From positions 1,054,001 through 1,118,000 of the forward strand of contig NZ_CP049255.1 of the NCBI RefSeq assembly GCF_011047135.1: a stretch of DNA of 64,000 nt. Direction: 5' to 3'. The position numbers were made by a program, and so were the translations under genes. The stretch's first letter is position 1; every line of letters begins with the position of its first letter. This document shows positions 52,883 through 62,332 of this stretch, one piece after another. The notes beneath the pieces were generated by a model that was given only the letters and a program-made list of their open reading frames with translations, was not told the DNA's origin and did not search any database. This DNA is from Microbacterium endophyticum (GTDB lineage Bacteria > Actinomycetota > Actinomycetes > Actinomycetales > Microbacteriaceae).

Positions 52883-52915
52883 ATTCCGACGATAGCGCGC
52901 GGGTACGCTGAACGA

Positions 52916-53653
52916 GTGGCGAACGGACGTAAACACGCAGCCGGCGGGCGCGGCAAGCTGCCCCGCAAGGCGCGTGTGGGGCGTGCCCCGACGCCTGCCC
53001 GCGCATCGGTAAAACGAAGCGCAAAGCCCACAGCATCGCCCGCCCCGACACCCGAGGTCATCGGTCTTTTTCGCCTCGGTGTGATTCCCGGCGCGACCCC
53101 CGGCAAGTGGATCGATGCGTGGAAAGAGCGGATGCCTCGAGCTCCCCTCGAACTCATCGCACTCGATGTCGCGGCGCAGCGTGCCGCGCTCGATGATGGC
53201 CGTGTCGACGCCGCGCTCGTGCGCGTGCCCATCTCGGCTGAGGGGCTGCACCTCATCTCTCTCTACGACGAGGTCGCCGTCGTCGTCACATCTATTGATT
53301 CGTCGCTTACGGTCGCCGAAGAGCTCGAGATTTCAGACCTTGCCGGCGAAGTGTACGTCGTGCCTGAAGATGCCGCGCTGAGGCTTGATATTCCGGGGGT
53401 GAAAGCACCTCGCTTCGCACCGCCGACAACAACCGAAGATGCAGTTGCAACGGTTGCGGCAGGTGTCGGGTTTCTTGTTGTGCCGATGTCGATCGCGCGG
53501 CTCTATCAGCGCAAAGACCTTGCATCCCGCCCTCTCCGCGGTGCCGGCACGTCGACGGTCGCACTCGCTTGGCCCGCCGAACGCACCACCGCGGCCGTTG
53601 AAGCGTTCGTCGGTATCGTGCGCGGCCGCACCGCGAACTCTTCACGCGCCTAA
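52916..53653 (+). CDS. LysR-type substrate-binding domain protein without DNA-binding domain
   Basis: A 245-residue protein starting at GTG 52916. The first 45 residues are very basic and low-complexity (GKLPRKARVGRAPTPARASVKRS). The rest matches the effector domain of LysR regulators: FRLGVIPGATPGKWIDAW, DAALVRVPISAEGLHLISLYDEV, LAGEVYVVPEDA and VAAGVGFLVVPMSIARL. No helix-turn-helix is encoded in frame upstream. The basic leader might bind DNA without specificity. Its ligand is unknown. Confidence 0.8.
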   Translation: MANGRKHAAGGRGKLPRKARVGRAPTPARASVKRSAKPTASPAPTPEVIGLFRLGVIPGATPGKWIDAWKERMPRAPLELIALDVAAQRAALDDGRVDAALVRVPISAEGLHLISLYDEVAVVVTSIDSSLTVAEELEISDLAGEVYVVPEDAALRLDIPGVKAPRFAPPTTTEDAVATVAAGVGFLVVPMSIARLYQRKDLASRPLRGAGTSTVALAWPAERTTAAVEAFVGIVRGRTANSSRA

Positions 53654-53673
53654 CCCCGACTAGGCTTTTCGGC

Positions 53674-54417
53674 ATGGCTCGCGCACTCCTCTACGTCTGT
53701 GTGCGCCCGCAACGCGATGCGGCAGACGGCGAGTACGAGTCCTTCCGGATTGCAATGGGGCTCGAGCGCTCCGAACTTGCTCGTCACGATCTTGTCGAAG
53801 CGCCGCTTTCGTCGGGCGTGTTCGATAGCTACAGCGGGTTCATCGTGGGCGGTAGCCCGTTCAATGTCGCCGACCCCGAATCATCCAAGCCTGCCGCGCA
53901 GCTCCAGGTCGAAACAGGCCTCGAGGCAATTGCGGCCGAGGCAGCGGCCGCGCAGACGAGCGCGATGTTCACCTGCTTCGGCATCGGGATCGTGGCCAGG
54001 ATGCTTGGCACCCCCGTCTCCCGTGCCTACCCCGAAGACACCGGACCGACCACAGTCACCCTCACCGCTGCGGGCGAAGCCGATCCGCTCACCGGCACGA
54101 TGAGCCCGACATTTACCGCTTTCACTGCGCACAAGGAGGGCGCAGCGACGCTTCCCGACGGAGCGGTTCAACTGGCGACCAACGATGATTGCCCCGTGCA
54201 GGCTTTCCGGGTCGGCGACCGCCTGTACGCAACACAGTTCCACCCCGAGCCGACACCGCAGGCGTTCACCGAGCGTATGACGATTTACCGCGACGGCGGC
54301 TACTTCGACTCCCGCGACTACGACGCTGTCGCGGCGCGTGTGCTCGCGGCGTCCGTGACCGAGCCGCCCCGGCTCCTCCGCGCGTTCGCGCTGATGTGCG
54401 AGAGCAACGACCGTTAA
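53674..54417 (+). CDS. Class I glutamine amidotransferase-like protein (GuaA-type domain)
   Basis: A 247-residue cytoplasmic protein. The triad is visible: Cys near residue 100 in FTCFGIGIVARMLG, His and Glu in YATQFHPEP near 189. GFIVGGSPFNVADPE gives the oxyanion strand. It is a stand-alone glutaminase or gamma-glutamyl hydrolase of the YfeJ/GuaA-like kind. It follows the LysR-like gene by 20 bp, so both may be co-transcribed. Its stop overlaps the convergent membrane-protein stop. Confidence 0.87.
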   Translation: MARALLYVCVRPQRDAADGEYESFRIAMGLERSELARHDLVEAPLSSGVFDSYSGFIVGGSPFNVADPESSKPAAQLQVETGLEAIAAEAAAAQTSAMFTCFGIGIVARMLGTPVSRAYPEDTGPTTVTLTAAGEADPLTGTMSPTFTAFTAHKEGAATLPDGAVQLATNDDCPVQAFRVGDRLYATQFHPEPTPQAFTERMTIYRDGGYFDSRDYDAVAARVLAASVTEPPRLLRAFALMCESNDR

Positions 54418-55223
54418 GCCGTGCGCCGCAGCGTCTTCGCGGTGGTTCCGACAACCGGTACCACGAGCACGATGATTGCTACCACGAACGCTGTCACGCC
54501 GATGGCGAAGCTCGTCGGCTCTCCCGTGAGTCGCCCCACACCCAACCAGCACAATCCCCAGGTGAGAGCGAGGGCGGGCGCGATCCTCCAGCTGCTCGCG
54601 GCAGCGATACCGATGCCAACGATCGCGACGACAACGAGCACGGTAATACCCCAGAAGGTCGCATTCTCTTCGGCATCGGCCGGCAGGTTCTGCGTGAGCC
54701 ACGCAGTGATGTTCGCGACGGTGGCAAGCGACACCCATCCAAGGTGAAGCCCGGTCGACCCATCAATGAAGAGACGGTCAGCCCACGTCTCAGACGGCAT
54801 TTTCACGGTACGGCGGAACGTGAGCGCGAGCGCGACGAGCAACAGCACAATCACAACTGCGGTCATGAAAAGTGTCAAGAACTGAGCGGTCAGCAGCCAA
54901 AAGCCATTCAGCACCATCGTGAGCGCAATCCACCATCCGATGGCGCGTTGGCGTGGGCGTGAGCGCTGGCCCGGAAGTGCCTGCCACACAGCGAAAGCGA
55001 TCAGGAGCACATAGATCGCGCTCCAAATCGAAAATGCCGAAGAAGCGGGGGCAAGATAGGACCCATCTGAATCGAGGGCCCCGCCCTGCAGATCCTGCAC
55101 TGCGGTGCCGCCGAAGGCCCCCACCCCGACGGCCGCGGCGATCAACATGAATGTCGTCGCCGACAGCACGGCGATCTGGCGAACGATATCGCGACGGCCA
55201 GCAGACGTATCGGTGGTGCTCAT
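54414..55223 (-). CDS. TspO/MBR-related tryptophan-rich membrane protein
   Basis: A 269-residue protein with about eight hydrophobic helices. APASSAFSIWSAIYVLLIAF, ALTMVLNGFWLLTAQF and GLHLGWVSLATVANITAWL resemble the tryptophan-rich core of TspO/MBR proteins, here followed by three extra helices. Such long homologues are common in actinobacteria. TspO proteins bind porphyrins and other ligands, but the role of this branch is unclear. Confidence 0.78.
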   Translation of the reverse strand: MSTTDTSAGRRDIVRQIAVLSATTFMLIAAAVGVGAFGGTAVQDLQGGALDSDGSYLAPASSAFSIWSAIYVLLIAFAVWQALPGQRSRPRQRAIGWWIALTMVLNGFWLLTAQFLTLFMTAVVIVLLLVALALTFRRTVKMPSETWADRLFIDGSTGLHLGWVSLATVANITAWLTQNLPADAEENATFWGITVLVVVAIVGIGIAAASSWRIAPALALTWGLCWLGVGRLTGEPTSFAIGVTAFVVAIIVLVVPVVGTTAKTLRRTA

Positions 55224-55275
55224 GCCCTCTACCGTACGGACCTCACACCCAATTCGCGTGCTCTTGACAAGCGTA

Positions 55276-55896
55276 TTACTCGTGTTGGGACTCTAAAAAG
55301 GTGGACTTAAACGTCGTGAGCGCTTCGTCAATAACATCGTCGAGCTTTAGGTTCTCGCCGTTGTGTGCCCACCATGCGAGCGCAGCGTAGGTCGCCCCTT
55401 CAATCGCCGCGACGAACGCCAGCACTCGAACACTGCCTGCAGGTTGAGAAAAAGCCTCAGCAATATGGTTCGCGAGATGAGAACGAGTCATCGCACGAAG
55501 ATCGGCGCCCCACGCATACACCAGAGGGTTGTCGCTGATCAGGCGCAGACGAAGCCGGGTGATATCGGCGGTTTCGTGGAGCGGCGCTATCGACGCTGAG
55601 TAGGCGGCTCTGATCCGCGAAAGCACATCGCCCTCGCCCGCATCGAGCTTGTTGTAGGCAACCTCGAAGCGCGCATCCGCCTCGGTCGCACCCGCCCAGA
55701 CAAGCGACGCCTTTGAGGGGAAGAGCCGAAAAAGTGTGCGGCGGCTGACCCCGGCAACGACAGCGATTTCGTCCATAGTGACGTCCGCGACTCCGCGCTC
55801 TTCGAACATGCGGAGCGCTATCAGAGCGATCGCTTCAGGCTCCGCGTGCGCGGGGCGCCCTCGCCCGCGTTTGGGGGTCACGTTGGCTTCGGTCAC
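55276..55896 (-). CDS. TetR family transcriptional regulator
   Basis: A 206-residue regulator starting at GTG 55896. The helix-turn-helix is at residues 35-60 (VTMDEIAVVAGVSRRTLFRLFPSKASLVW). The C-terminal ligand domain is all-helical, with WWAHNGENLKLDDVIDEALTTF at the end. It is divergent from an SDR gene with 85 bp between starts and two inverted repeats in the gap, so it most likely represses that dehydrogenase and itself. Confidence 0.9.
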   Translation of the reverse strand: MTEANVTPKRGRGRPAHAEPEAIALIALRMFEERGVADVTMDEIAVVAGVSRRTLFRLFPSKASLVWAGATEADARFEVAYNKLDAGEGDVLSRIRAAYSASIAPLHETADITRLRLRLISDNPLVYAWGADLRAMTRSHLANHIAEAFSQPAGSVRVLAFVAAIEGATYAALAWWAHNGENLKLDDVIDEALTTFKSTFLESQHE

Positions 55897-55902
55897 TTGT
55901 CC

Positions 55903-55939
55903 AGTATCCCAATACTTTTATGGCACCGAGTGCTAAAAT
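55903..55939. promoter_or_regulatory. Candidate TetR operator and promoter for the SDR gene
   Basis: AGTAT and ATACT form an inverted repeat at 55903-55916 with a 4-nt centre, and GCACCGAGTGC at 55923-55933 forms another. TAAAAT at 55934-55939 is a good -10 box for the forward SDR gene. The repeats overlap the expected polymerase footprint. Confidence 0.55.
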
Positions 55940-55981
55940 TATAGCCCCAGAGAAATTCCTCCCGAAAGGAGCAATGGAACT

Positions 55982-56743
55982 ATGACTTCTACCGCCATTA
56001 CAGGCCGCTTTGAAGGAAAAACAGCAGTCGTCACGGGCGCAGGCTCAGGCATCGGCAAATCGATCGCCGAACGCCTCATCGCAGAAGGCGCAATTGTCGT
56101 CGCAACCGACATTTCGGCAGAACGCCTCGACGCTCTCGTTACCGCAGTAGCATCCGAGCGACTGCGCACGGTGAGTGGCGATGTCGCCGCCTCCGAAACG
56201 ATCGCCGCCATCCTGGAAGCCGCCGACGGCGTCGTCGACGCGCTCGCCAACAACGCCGGCATCATGGACGCTTTCGTGCCCACAGCGGAAATTACAGATG
56301 AGCAATGGGACCGTGTCATGAGCGTCAACCTGACGGCGCCCATGCGTCTCACGCGCGCCGTCCTTCCCGGCATGATCGAACGCGGCCATGGCACCATCGT
56401 CAACACCGCGAGCGAGGCGGGGATTCGAGCCGGAGCATCCGGCACTGCCTACACCGCGTCTAAGCACGCCGTTATTGGCCTCACCAAGAGCACAGCGTTC
56501 TTCTACGGACCCAAGGGTGTGCGCACAAACGCCGTCGCTCCCGGAGCGGTCAACACCAACATTGAGGCGCCCTTCAATTCCGCGTGGGCTGGCGAGCGCC
56601 TCGGGCCGATCATGGGAACGACAGTTCCCGCTCCAGCCGAGCCCGAGGAACTTGCCGCGGCCATCACCTGGCTATTGAGCGATGACTCAAGCAACGTCAA
56701 CGGAGCAATTTTGATGTCTGATGGCGGTTGGTCGACAATCTGA
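55982..56743 (+). CDS. Short-chain dehydrogenase/reductase
   Basis: A 253-residue classical SDR. The cofactor motif TGAGSGIG is at residues 18-25, NNAGIMD follows near 90, and the catalytic YTASK places Tyr near 157 and Lys near 161. An Asp at the end of the second strand (VVATDISAERL) favours NAD over NADP. AAAITWLLSDDSSNVNGAILMSDGGW is the usual C-terminus. AAAGGAG precedes the ATG. The substrate is unknown; expression is probably controlled by the divergent TetR gene. Confidence 0.92.
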   Translation: MTSTAITGRFEGKTAVVTGAGSGIGKSIAERLIAEGAIVVATDISAERLDALVTAVASERLRTVSGDVAASETIAAILEAADGVVDALANNAGIMDAFVPTAEITDEQWDRVMSVNLTAPMRLTRAVLPGMIERGHGTIVNTASEAGIRAGASGTAYTASKHAVIGLTKSTAFFYGPKGVRTNAVAPGAVNTNIEAPFNSAWAGERLGPIMGTTVPAPAEPEELAAAITWLLSDDSSNVNGAILMSDGGWSTI

Positions 56744-56752
56744 TCTCTCGAC

Positions 56753-56788
56753 AAATGCGGCGTCTGGTTTTGGCCAGACGCCGCATTT
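56753..56788. terminator. Bidirectional intrinsic terminator
   Basis: A perfect 15-bp stem (AAATGCGGCGTCTGG and its complement) with a TTTTGG loop lies between the SDR and the convergent 2-oxoglutarate oxygenase gene. Flanking A and T runs suit termination in both directions. Confidence 0.92.
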
Positions 56789-56806
56789 GTTCTGCGTCGA
56801 TGCGCC

Positions 56807-57853
56807 TCAGTAGCGCTGACTTGCAAGTACGCGCGCCGACTCGCGTTCGGCTGATTCGTTTTTCTTTCCCGCACGCGAGCCAGCAAGCTTCGCGGCGATG
56901 TGCTCTCCGATTGTGACCGGCTCGTAGAGGTCAGGATGCTCCGCATCGACACACGAGGGCAGCGTCGAGATCGTGGCATCCACATTGCCGTCATGGAAAA
57001 ACGCTACCGATCGGCGTCGCTCGATCGTGCCGTCAATGACCGGAGGCTTTACACGATGGAGCGTCGACATCCACTGCTCGTTTGTCCATCGGCCCGTGAC
57101 GTCTCCGAGGTTGATGAGCAGCGCATTGTCGGCCGGCTGCACATCGTTCCAGGAACCATCTGTCCCGAGAACCTGCAGGCCAGCTACCTGGTCGGCCCAC
57201 AGGATCGTAACGATGCCGTAGTCGGTGTGCTCTCCCATGCCGATGAGGTCACCGTCGAGTTTCACGTCAGTGCCCGGAGGAAGGGCATAGTTATTCATTC
57301 GCATGACGTCGAGCGAGTGGTCGGTGACGTTCGCGAAGAAGTCGGCGGGGAGCCCCAGAGCGTCAGAGAAGATGCGCGTCATCGCGCGCGCGACGCGGGC
57401 AGCTTCGCCGAAATACGTCTGCACCTGCGACTCGAAGCCATCGACATCCGGCCACACATTCGGGGCGTAGTCGGGCTGAGGAAGCTCGGCCATGTGAGGA
57501 TATTCCGCTGCCCCCGCACCGATGTTGAACGCTTCGAAGAAGTCGTTCATGCGGTTGGCGGACTCGACACCGAGCGAAAGGCTCAGCGATTCGGACTTCG
57601 GCGGGCTGTAGCCGCGATTGATCGCGGGCGGCGTGCGGTACGTCTTCTTTTCTTCGAGGCCCAACGCAAAGAACCTGTCGACGGCATCGGTGAGACCGGC
57701 GATGACCTCATCGGGGATGCCGTGACCTGTGATCTGGATGAAGCCCACCTCGCGGCACGCGGCATCAATCTGCCGCGCAACCTCGGCGCGGTCTTCGGGT
57801 GATCCGTCGCGCACGTAGGGCGTGATGTCGACGAGTGGAACGTTGAATGTCAT
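56807..57853 (-). CDS. 2-oxoglutarate/Fe(II) oxygenase, isopenicillin N synthase-like
   Basis: A 348-residue oxygenase. The N-terminal DIOX_N domain has VPLVDITPYVRDG and CREVGFIQITGHGIP. Iron ligands are His and Asp in GMGEHTDYGIVTIL near residue 211 and His in STLHRVK near 264; RRSVAFFHDGNVDA supplies the 2-oxoglutarate Arg. The total length and ALLINLGDVTGRWTN are typical for the bacterial IPNS-like group. The substrate is unknown. The gap 57854-58024 before treZ contains no gene. Confidence 0.9.
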   Translation of the reverse strand: MTFNVPLVDITPYVRDGSPEDRAEVARQIDAACREVGFIQITGHGIPDEVIAGLTDAVDRFFALGLEEKKTYRTPPAINRGYSPPKSESLSLSLGVESANRMNDFFEAFNIGAGAAEYPHMAELPQPDYAPNVWPDVDGFESQVQTYFGEAARVARAMTRIFSDALGLPADFFANVTDHSLDVMRMNNYALPPGTDVKLDGDLIGMGEHTDYGIVTILWADQVAGLQVLGTDGSWNDVQPADNALLINLGDVTGRWTNEQWMSTLHRVKPPVIDGTIERRRSVAFFHDGNVDATISTLPSCVDAEHPDLYEPVTIGEHIAAKLAGSRAGKKNESAERESARVLASQRY

Positions 57854-58024
57854 AGCTACTCCTTGGCAGGAGGTCGCTCAGGGCGACCATGGTGAGTGAG
57901 TCAGCCACTTCACGTGTTTCCCACCGCGGTCTCGCCACGGCTCGTGTTGTACATGAACGCTGCCTACAGGTTACGTGCACGACGTTTCATAACGGTTACG
58001 AGCGGGTGGGAACCCGCGGGTTGA

Positions 58025-59779
58025 TCAACCGACGACGGCCGCGGTCACGGCGGGCAGCGTGAGCCTGCCGTCCACGATCGCAACGGCCGCGTCTGTGCAC
58101 AGCAGCACCGAGGTGTCTTTCGCTGCTCGCCAGCTCACAGGTTCATCGCTCAAATTCACGAATACCGAGACATCGCCTCGACCGAGCCGGAACGTGCGAC
58201 CCGCAACGCTACCTTCGGCACCCTCCCCCGCCTGCGCGGTCAAATGCGCGAGCGCAGGATCTGTGAGCTCAGGACGATCTCGACGCAACCGCGCCAGGCT
58301 TCGATAGAGCTTCAACAAACGTGCATGGTCGCCCTCGGCGGCCTCATCCCACACGAGCTTCGACCGCTCGAACGTTTCGGGATCTTGCGGGTCGGGAACG
58401 ACCGACTCATCCCAGCCCATCTTCGCGAACTCGGCCGTGCGGCCTTTTCGCACGGCTTCTCCCAGCCACTCTTCGGGGTGCGATGTGAAGAACTGCCAGG
58501 GTGTTGAGGCGCCCCATTCCTCACCCATGAAGAGCATGGGTGTTCCGGGCGCTGTCATTGTGAGAACTGCTGCCACCGCTAGGCGTCCGTACGACAGCGA
58601 CTGCGAGAGGCGGTCGCCCGCTGCCCTATTGCCAATCTGGTCGTGATCTTGAGCGAACGTGACAAGGCGCCAGGCTGGCACTGACTCCGGAATCGGGAAG
58701 CCGTGCGCGCGCTCCCGGAACGACGAGAACGTTCCGTTGTGAAAGAAGCCCTGCATCCACACTTTCGGCAGCGCCTCGAGCGCTGCGAAGTCTTCGTAGT
58801 AGCCCACGGTTTCACCCGTCAGTGCTACGTGAGCCGCGTGATGCCAGTCGTCGCTCCACTGTGCAGTGAGGCCATACCCGCCGGCCTCGCGCGGAAGGAT
58901 GAGCTTCGGGTCGTTCATGTCCGACTCGGCGATCAGCGTCAGCGGGCGCCCGATGTGGGCACTCAGCGCGTCGGATGCCTCGGCGATCTCTTGCAGAATA
59001 TGCGCGGGCTGTTCGTCGTGCAGGGCGTGTACGGCATCCAATCGCAACCCGTCGACGTGGTAATCGCGCAACCACATGAGGGTGTTCTCGACGATGTACG
59101 AGCGAACCGCGGCCTCGTCGAGGTTGACCGAGTCGCCCCACGTGTTGCGACTACCGTCGCGGAGATACGGCCCGAACTCAGGCAGGTAATTTCCGCTTGG
59201 CCCGAGGTGGTTATAGACGACGTCTTGGATGACGGCGAGTCCAGCGTTGTGCGCGGCATCGACGAAGCGCACGTAAGCGGCGGGTCCGCCGTACGCCTCG
59301 TGCACCGTGTACCAAGCGACCCCGTCATAGCCCCAGTTCCAGGTGCCGTTGAACCCGTTGACGGGGAGCAGTTCGATGTGAGTGACGCCGAGTTCGATGA
59401 GGTGGTCAAAACGGCCGATCGCCGCATCGAGAGTGCCCTCGGGAGTGAACGTCCCGATGTGCAGCTCATAAATGAGTCCACCAGCGAGCTGCCTTCCGGT
59501 CCACGCGACGTCGGTCCACATGAAGCTAGCGGGGTCAACGAAAGCTGAGGCTTCATGCACGCCGCGCGGCTGCCGCATCGACCGGGGGTCGGGACGAAGG
59601 TCGTCGCCGTCACCGAGCACGAAGCCGTATTCGTCCCCCTCGAACAAGTGCACGGCGGCATTCCACCAGCCGTCGGCACCGCGCGTCATCTCGAGGTCTT
59701 CGACAGCGCCCGTTTCTGCGGCGCCGTGCTGCAGCATCCTGAGTCGCACTCGCTCCGCCCGCGGAGCCCATACCTGCAT
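58025..59779 (-). CDS. treZ: Malto-oligosyltrehalose trehalohydrolase
   Basis: A 584-residue GH13 enzyme that releases trehalose from maltooligosyl trehalose. ATG 59779 has AGAGGGA upstream and begins with the family's [13 protein letters not shown]. An N-terminal CBM48-like domain is followed by the barrel: [30 protein letters not shown] (nucleophile Asp), [10 protein letters not shown] (acid Glu) and [12 protein letters not shown] (third Asp). [15 protein letters not shown] is typical of TreZ. It is the last gene of the treX-treY-treZ run; repeats separate it from treY. Confidence 0.95.
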   Translation of the reverse strand: MQVWAPRAERVRLRMLQHGAAETGAVEDLEMTRGADGWWNAAVHLFEGDEYGFVLGDGDDLRPDPRSMRQPRGVHEASAFVDPASFMWTDVAWTGRQLAGGLIYELHIGTFTPEGTLDAAIGRFDHLIELGVTHIELLPVNGFNGTWNWGYDGVAWYTVHEAYGGPAAYVRFVDAAHNAGLAVIQDVVYNHLGPSGNYLPEFGPYLRDGSRNTWGDSVNLDEAAVRSYIVENTLMWLRDYHVDGLRLDAVHALHDEQPAHILQEIAEASDALSAHIGRPLTLIAESDMNDPKLILPREAGGYGLTAQWSDDWHHAAHVALTGETVGYYEDFAALEALPKVWMQGFFHNGTFSSFRERAHGFPIPESVPAWRLVTFAQDHDQIGNRAAGDRLSQSLSYGRLAVAAVLTMTAPGTPMLFMGEEWGASTPWQFFTSHPEEWLGEAVRKGRTAEFAKMGWDESVVPDPQDPETFERSKLVWDEAAEGDHARLLKLYRSLARLRRDRPELTDPALAHLTAQAGEGAEGSVAGRTFRLGRGDVSVFVNLSDEPVSWRAAKDTSVLLCTDAAVAIVDGRLTLPAVTAAVVG

Positions 59780-59800
59780 CAATTCATCCCTCTTCCCTCG

Positions 59801-59855
59801 CCCATGTCTCACTTATTCAGCTCCCAGGTCCCGAAACCCTGCACAACTGAGACAT
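59801..59855. repeat. Long palindromic repeat, copy 2
   Basis: CCCATGTCTCACTTATTCAG begins at 59801, identical to copy 1 through GCTC. The right arm (CAACTGAGACAT, ending at 59855) has lost several pairings. It lies 22 bp upstream of the treZ ATG on the treZ-coding strand's 5' side, so it is in the treZ leader. Confidence 0.8.
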
Positions 59856-59885
59856 CCGCTGCGCAGGAGCAGCCCGCCAAGAATC

Positions 59886-59940
59886 CCCATGTCTCACTTA
59901 TTCAGCTCTTCGGCGCTCACAACCTGCATAAGTGAGACAT
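59886..59940. repeat. Long palindromic repeat, copy 3, inside the treY 3' end
   Basis: CCCATGTCTCACTTATTCAG begins at 59886 and pairs with TGCATAAGTGAGACAT (59925-59940) with one mismatch. The treY stop codon (59894-59896) lies in the left arm and the last 15 codons of treY read through the element. Confidence 0.85.
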
Positions 59941-62328
59941 CTGCGGGGGTGAGGAGGGCTGCGGGGGTGAGGAGGGCTGCGGGGGTGAGGAGGGCGACGG
60001 GGTAGGTGTGCAGCAGGGCACTGAGCGGCAGGATGCCACCGGCACACTGTGTGCCGGTCAGCACATCAACCCAAGCCCCCTCCGGCAGCATCACGGCGGT
60101 GTCGCCCCAGCCGCCGCGGGCAGCAAGGCCCACCGGCAGGCGCGTTGCGATCGTCAGCGCACCACCGCGGTCAAACCCCATACCGTGAGCGGATGCCTCC
60201 CCCACAACCTCGAGCGGCGTGTACTTCGTGAACAGCTCGGGGTGGTCGCGGCGCAGCCGCAGGGCGCGAGATGTCACCAGCAGCTTCGCTGCCCCCGATT
60301 CGTCGATCTCGGGGTGCCACCCGGCATCGATGTCGGCCAGAAGTGTCCGTCGCAGGTCGAAGTCGACGGCGCGCCGATTGTCGGGGTCAACGAGCGAGGT
60401 TTCCCACAGCTCCGACCCCTGGTACACATCGGGAACCCCGGGGCCGGTCAGCTGCAGCAGCTTGGCACCGAGTGAATTCGACCATCCAGCGGCCGCGATC
60501 TCGGCCACGAAACCGTCGACGACGTCTCGGGCAGGCCCGTACGCAGCATCGACCACCGCGTGCATCCGCTGTTCGAACTCGGCGTTCGGCTGCCACCAAC
60601 CGGTAGCTTCGGCTGCCTCGCGAGCCGCTTTTTCGGCATAGGCGTGCAGGCGTTCGGGCGTTGCGGGCCACGATCCGATGATCGCCTGCCACAGCAGCGC
60701 GTCGAAGGGGCCGTGCCCACTTGAGGCGACTCCGCGCAGCTCGCCCAGCATGCCGGCCCACCGCTCCGGCATCTCAGCAAGCACATCCAGGCGCGCTCGC
60801 ACATCTTCGCCGCGCTTCGTATCGTGCGTCGACAGGGTCGTCAGCGACAGCGGCCACGACGCCTGCCGGGCCGCGAACGCCCGGTGGAATCCACCGACGT
60901 CGAGCGAGAACACCGAGGGGTCTCCACCGACCTCGGTCAACGATCCCAGCCGTGTATACCGATAAAACGCGGTGTCCTCGACGCCCTTGGCCATCACGGG
61001 GCCAGTGGTCTGCTGAAAACGCCGTGCAACCTCACTCGATGTGTCGGCGAGCACAGGAACCAGAGCCGCGATGGCATCGGCAAGATCCGGGCGACGCTCG
61101 GATGCCTCGGCTACCGCCTGCGTCATGAACTCACCACCCGCCGGCAAATATGACCGGTACACCGGGTAGCACGCGAGAATCTCAGCGAGCGCGTCCTCAG
61201 CCTCAGCTCCGGCAGAAACCTCGGCGGGAAGTGTCCGCACCAGGCGACGAATCTCAGCCACCTGAATCGAATCGGCGATCATGCGCTTGGTCCCGTGAAT
61301 CAGATCGCTCCAGCTTTGCGGCCCCGACAGCTCAGTGTCGCGTCGAAGCTCAGCATCGAGTGCGTCCAAGCCACTGGCACCCGCGGGATCGATGAGCACT
61401 CGCTCGATTTCGGCGAGCGCGTCATATCCCGTGGTGCCGGTGGTGTGCCACCACGACGGTAGCGCTTCGGGATGATCTGTGGCGCTGTGCTCGAGAATCT
61501 TCTCGACCCACACCGGCAGGCCGCCGATTGCGTCAGAAAGCGCGACAAGATATGCACCGGGGTCAGCGAGACCGTCGGGATGGTCAACGCGCAATCCGTC
61601 GATGAGGCCTTCGTGCGCCCAACGGATGATCTCAGCGTGTGCCTCAGCAAAAACCAGGGGCAGTTCAACGCGCACGCCGGCGAGGGTGGTCACGGCAAAG
61701 AATCGACGGTAGTTGAGCTCGGTCGCCTCGCGCTGCCAGAAGAGAAGTTCGTAGTGCTGGGCGTCGACCGCGGCCCGCACATCGGCGAGATCAGCAGAGC
61801 CATCGGCAAGGGGCAGCACATGGTCGTAGTACCGCAGCACACCGAAGGGCGCGGCATCCGTCGGTGTCGAATCGATCGTGATCTCGCCAGCGGCGAGAAC
61901 TTCGTCGAGGTCGGCGCCGAGAATCGGCAGCCGCACGCGACCTGCGCCGAACTCCCAATCGATATCAAAGGCTTGTGCGTAGCGGGACTCACGACCGCGC
62001 AACAGCAGGTCCCACCACCACGGGTTTTCCGCGGGAACCGAGACGCCCATGTGGTTCGGCACGATATCGACGAGCACGCCGAGGCCCACCTCACGCGCCG
62101 CCGTGACGAAACGGTCGAATCCGGCACCGCCGCCTCGTGCAGGATCGATCAGTGCGGGATCGACGACGTCATAGCCGTGATCTGAGCCGGTCGTCGCACG
62201 CAGCAATGGTGAAAGGTATGCCCAATCGACACCGAGCTTGTGAAGGTACTCGGAGACGTCCGCTGCGGCATCCAAGTCGAATGCTGCCCTGATCTGCAGG
62301 CGATAGGTCGACGATGGATGCCTCATAC

Positions 62329-62332
<4 letters not shown>
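59894..62332 (-). CDS. treY: Maltooligosyl trehalose synthase
   Basis: An 812-residue GH13 enzyme that turns the reducing end of maltodextrin into a trehalose unit. RHPSSTYRLQIRAAFDLDAA opens the family, followed by VDIVPNHMGV, GLRVDHPDGLADP (nucleophile Asp), LPVWVEKILE (acid Glu) and LSTHDTKRGEDVRARL. The start overlaps the GlgX stop by 4 bp. The last 30 residues are unusual: three ALLTPA units from an 18-bp tandem repeat, then DVSLMQVVSAEELNK encoded by palindrome copy 3. The usual TreY end is near LLHTYPVALL. Confidence 0.95.
59943..59996. repeat. 18-bp tandem repeat, 3 copies, in treY
   Basis: Three near-perfect units of GCGGGGGTGAGGAGGGCT next to palindrome copy 3. On the reverse strand they encode ALLTPA repeats in frame at the treY C-terminus. 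Like the array at 32709, it is G-rich on the forward strand and lies on the same side of a palindrome. Confidence 0.88.

Noticed and set aside
58002..58017. Terminator after treZ
   Set aside because: GCGGGT/ACCCGC is only a 6-bp stem without a T tract, too weak to call.
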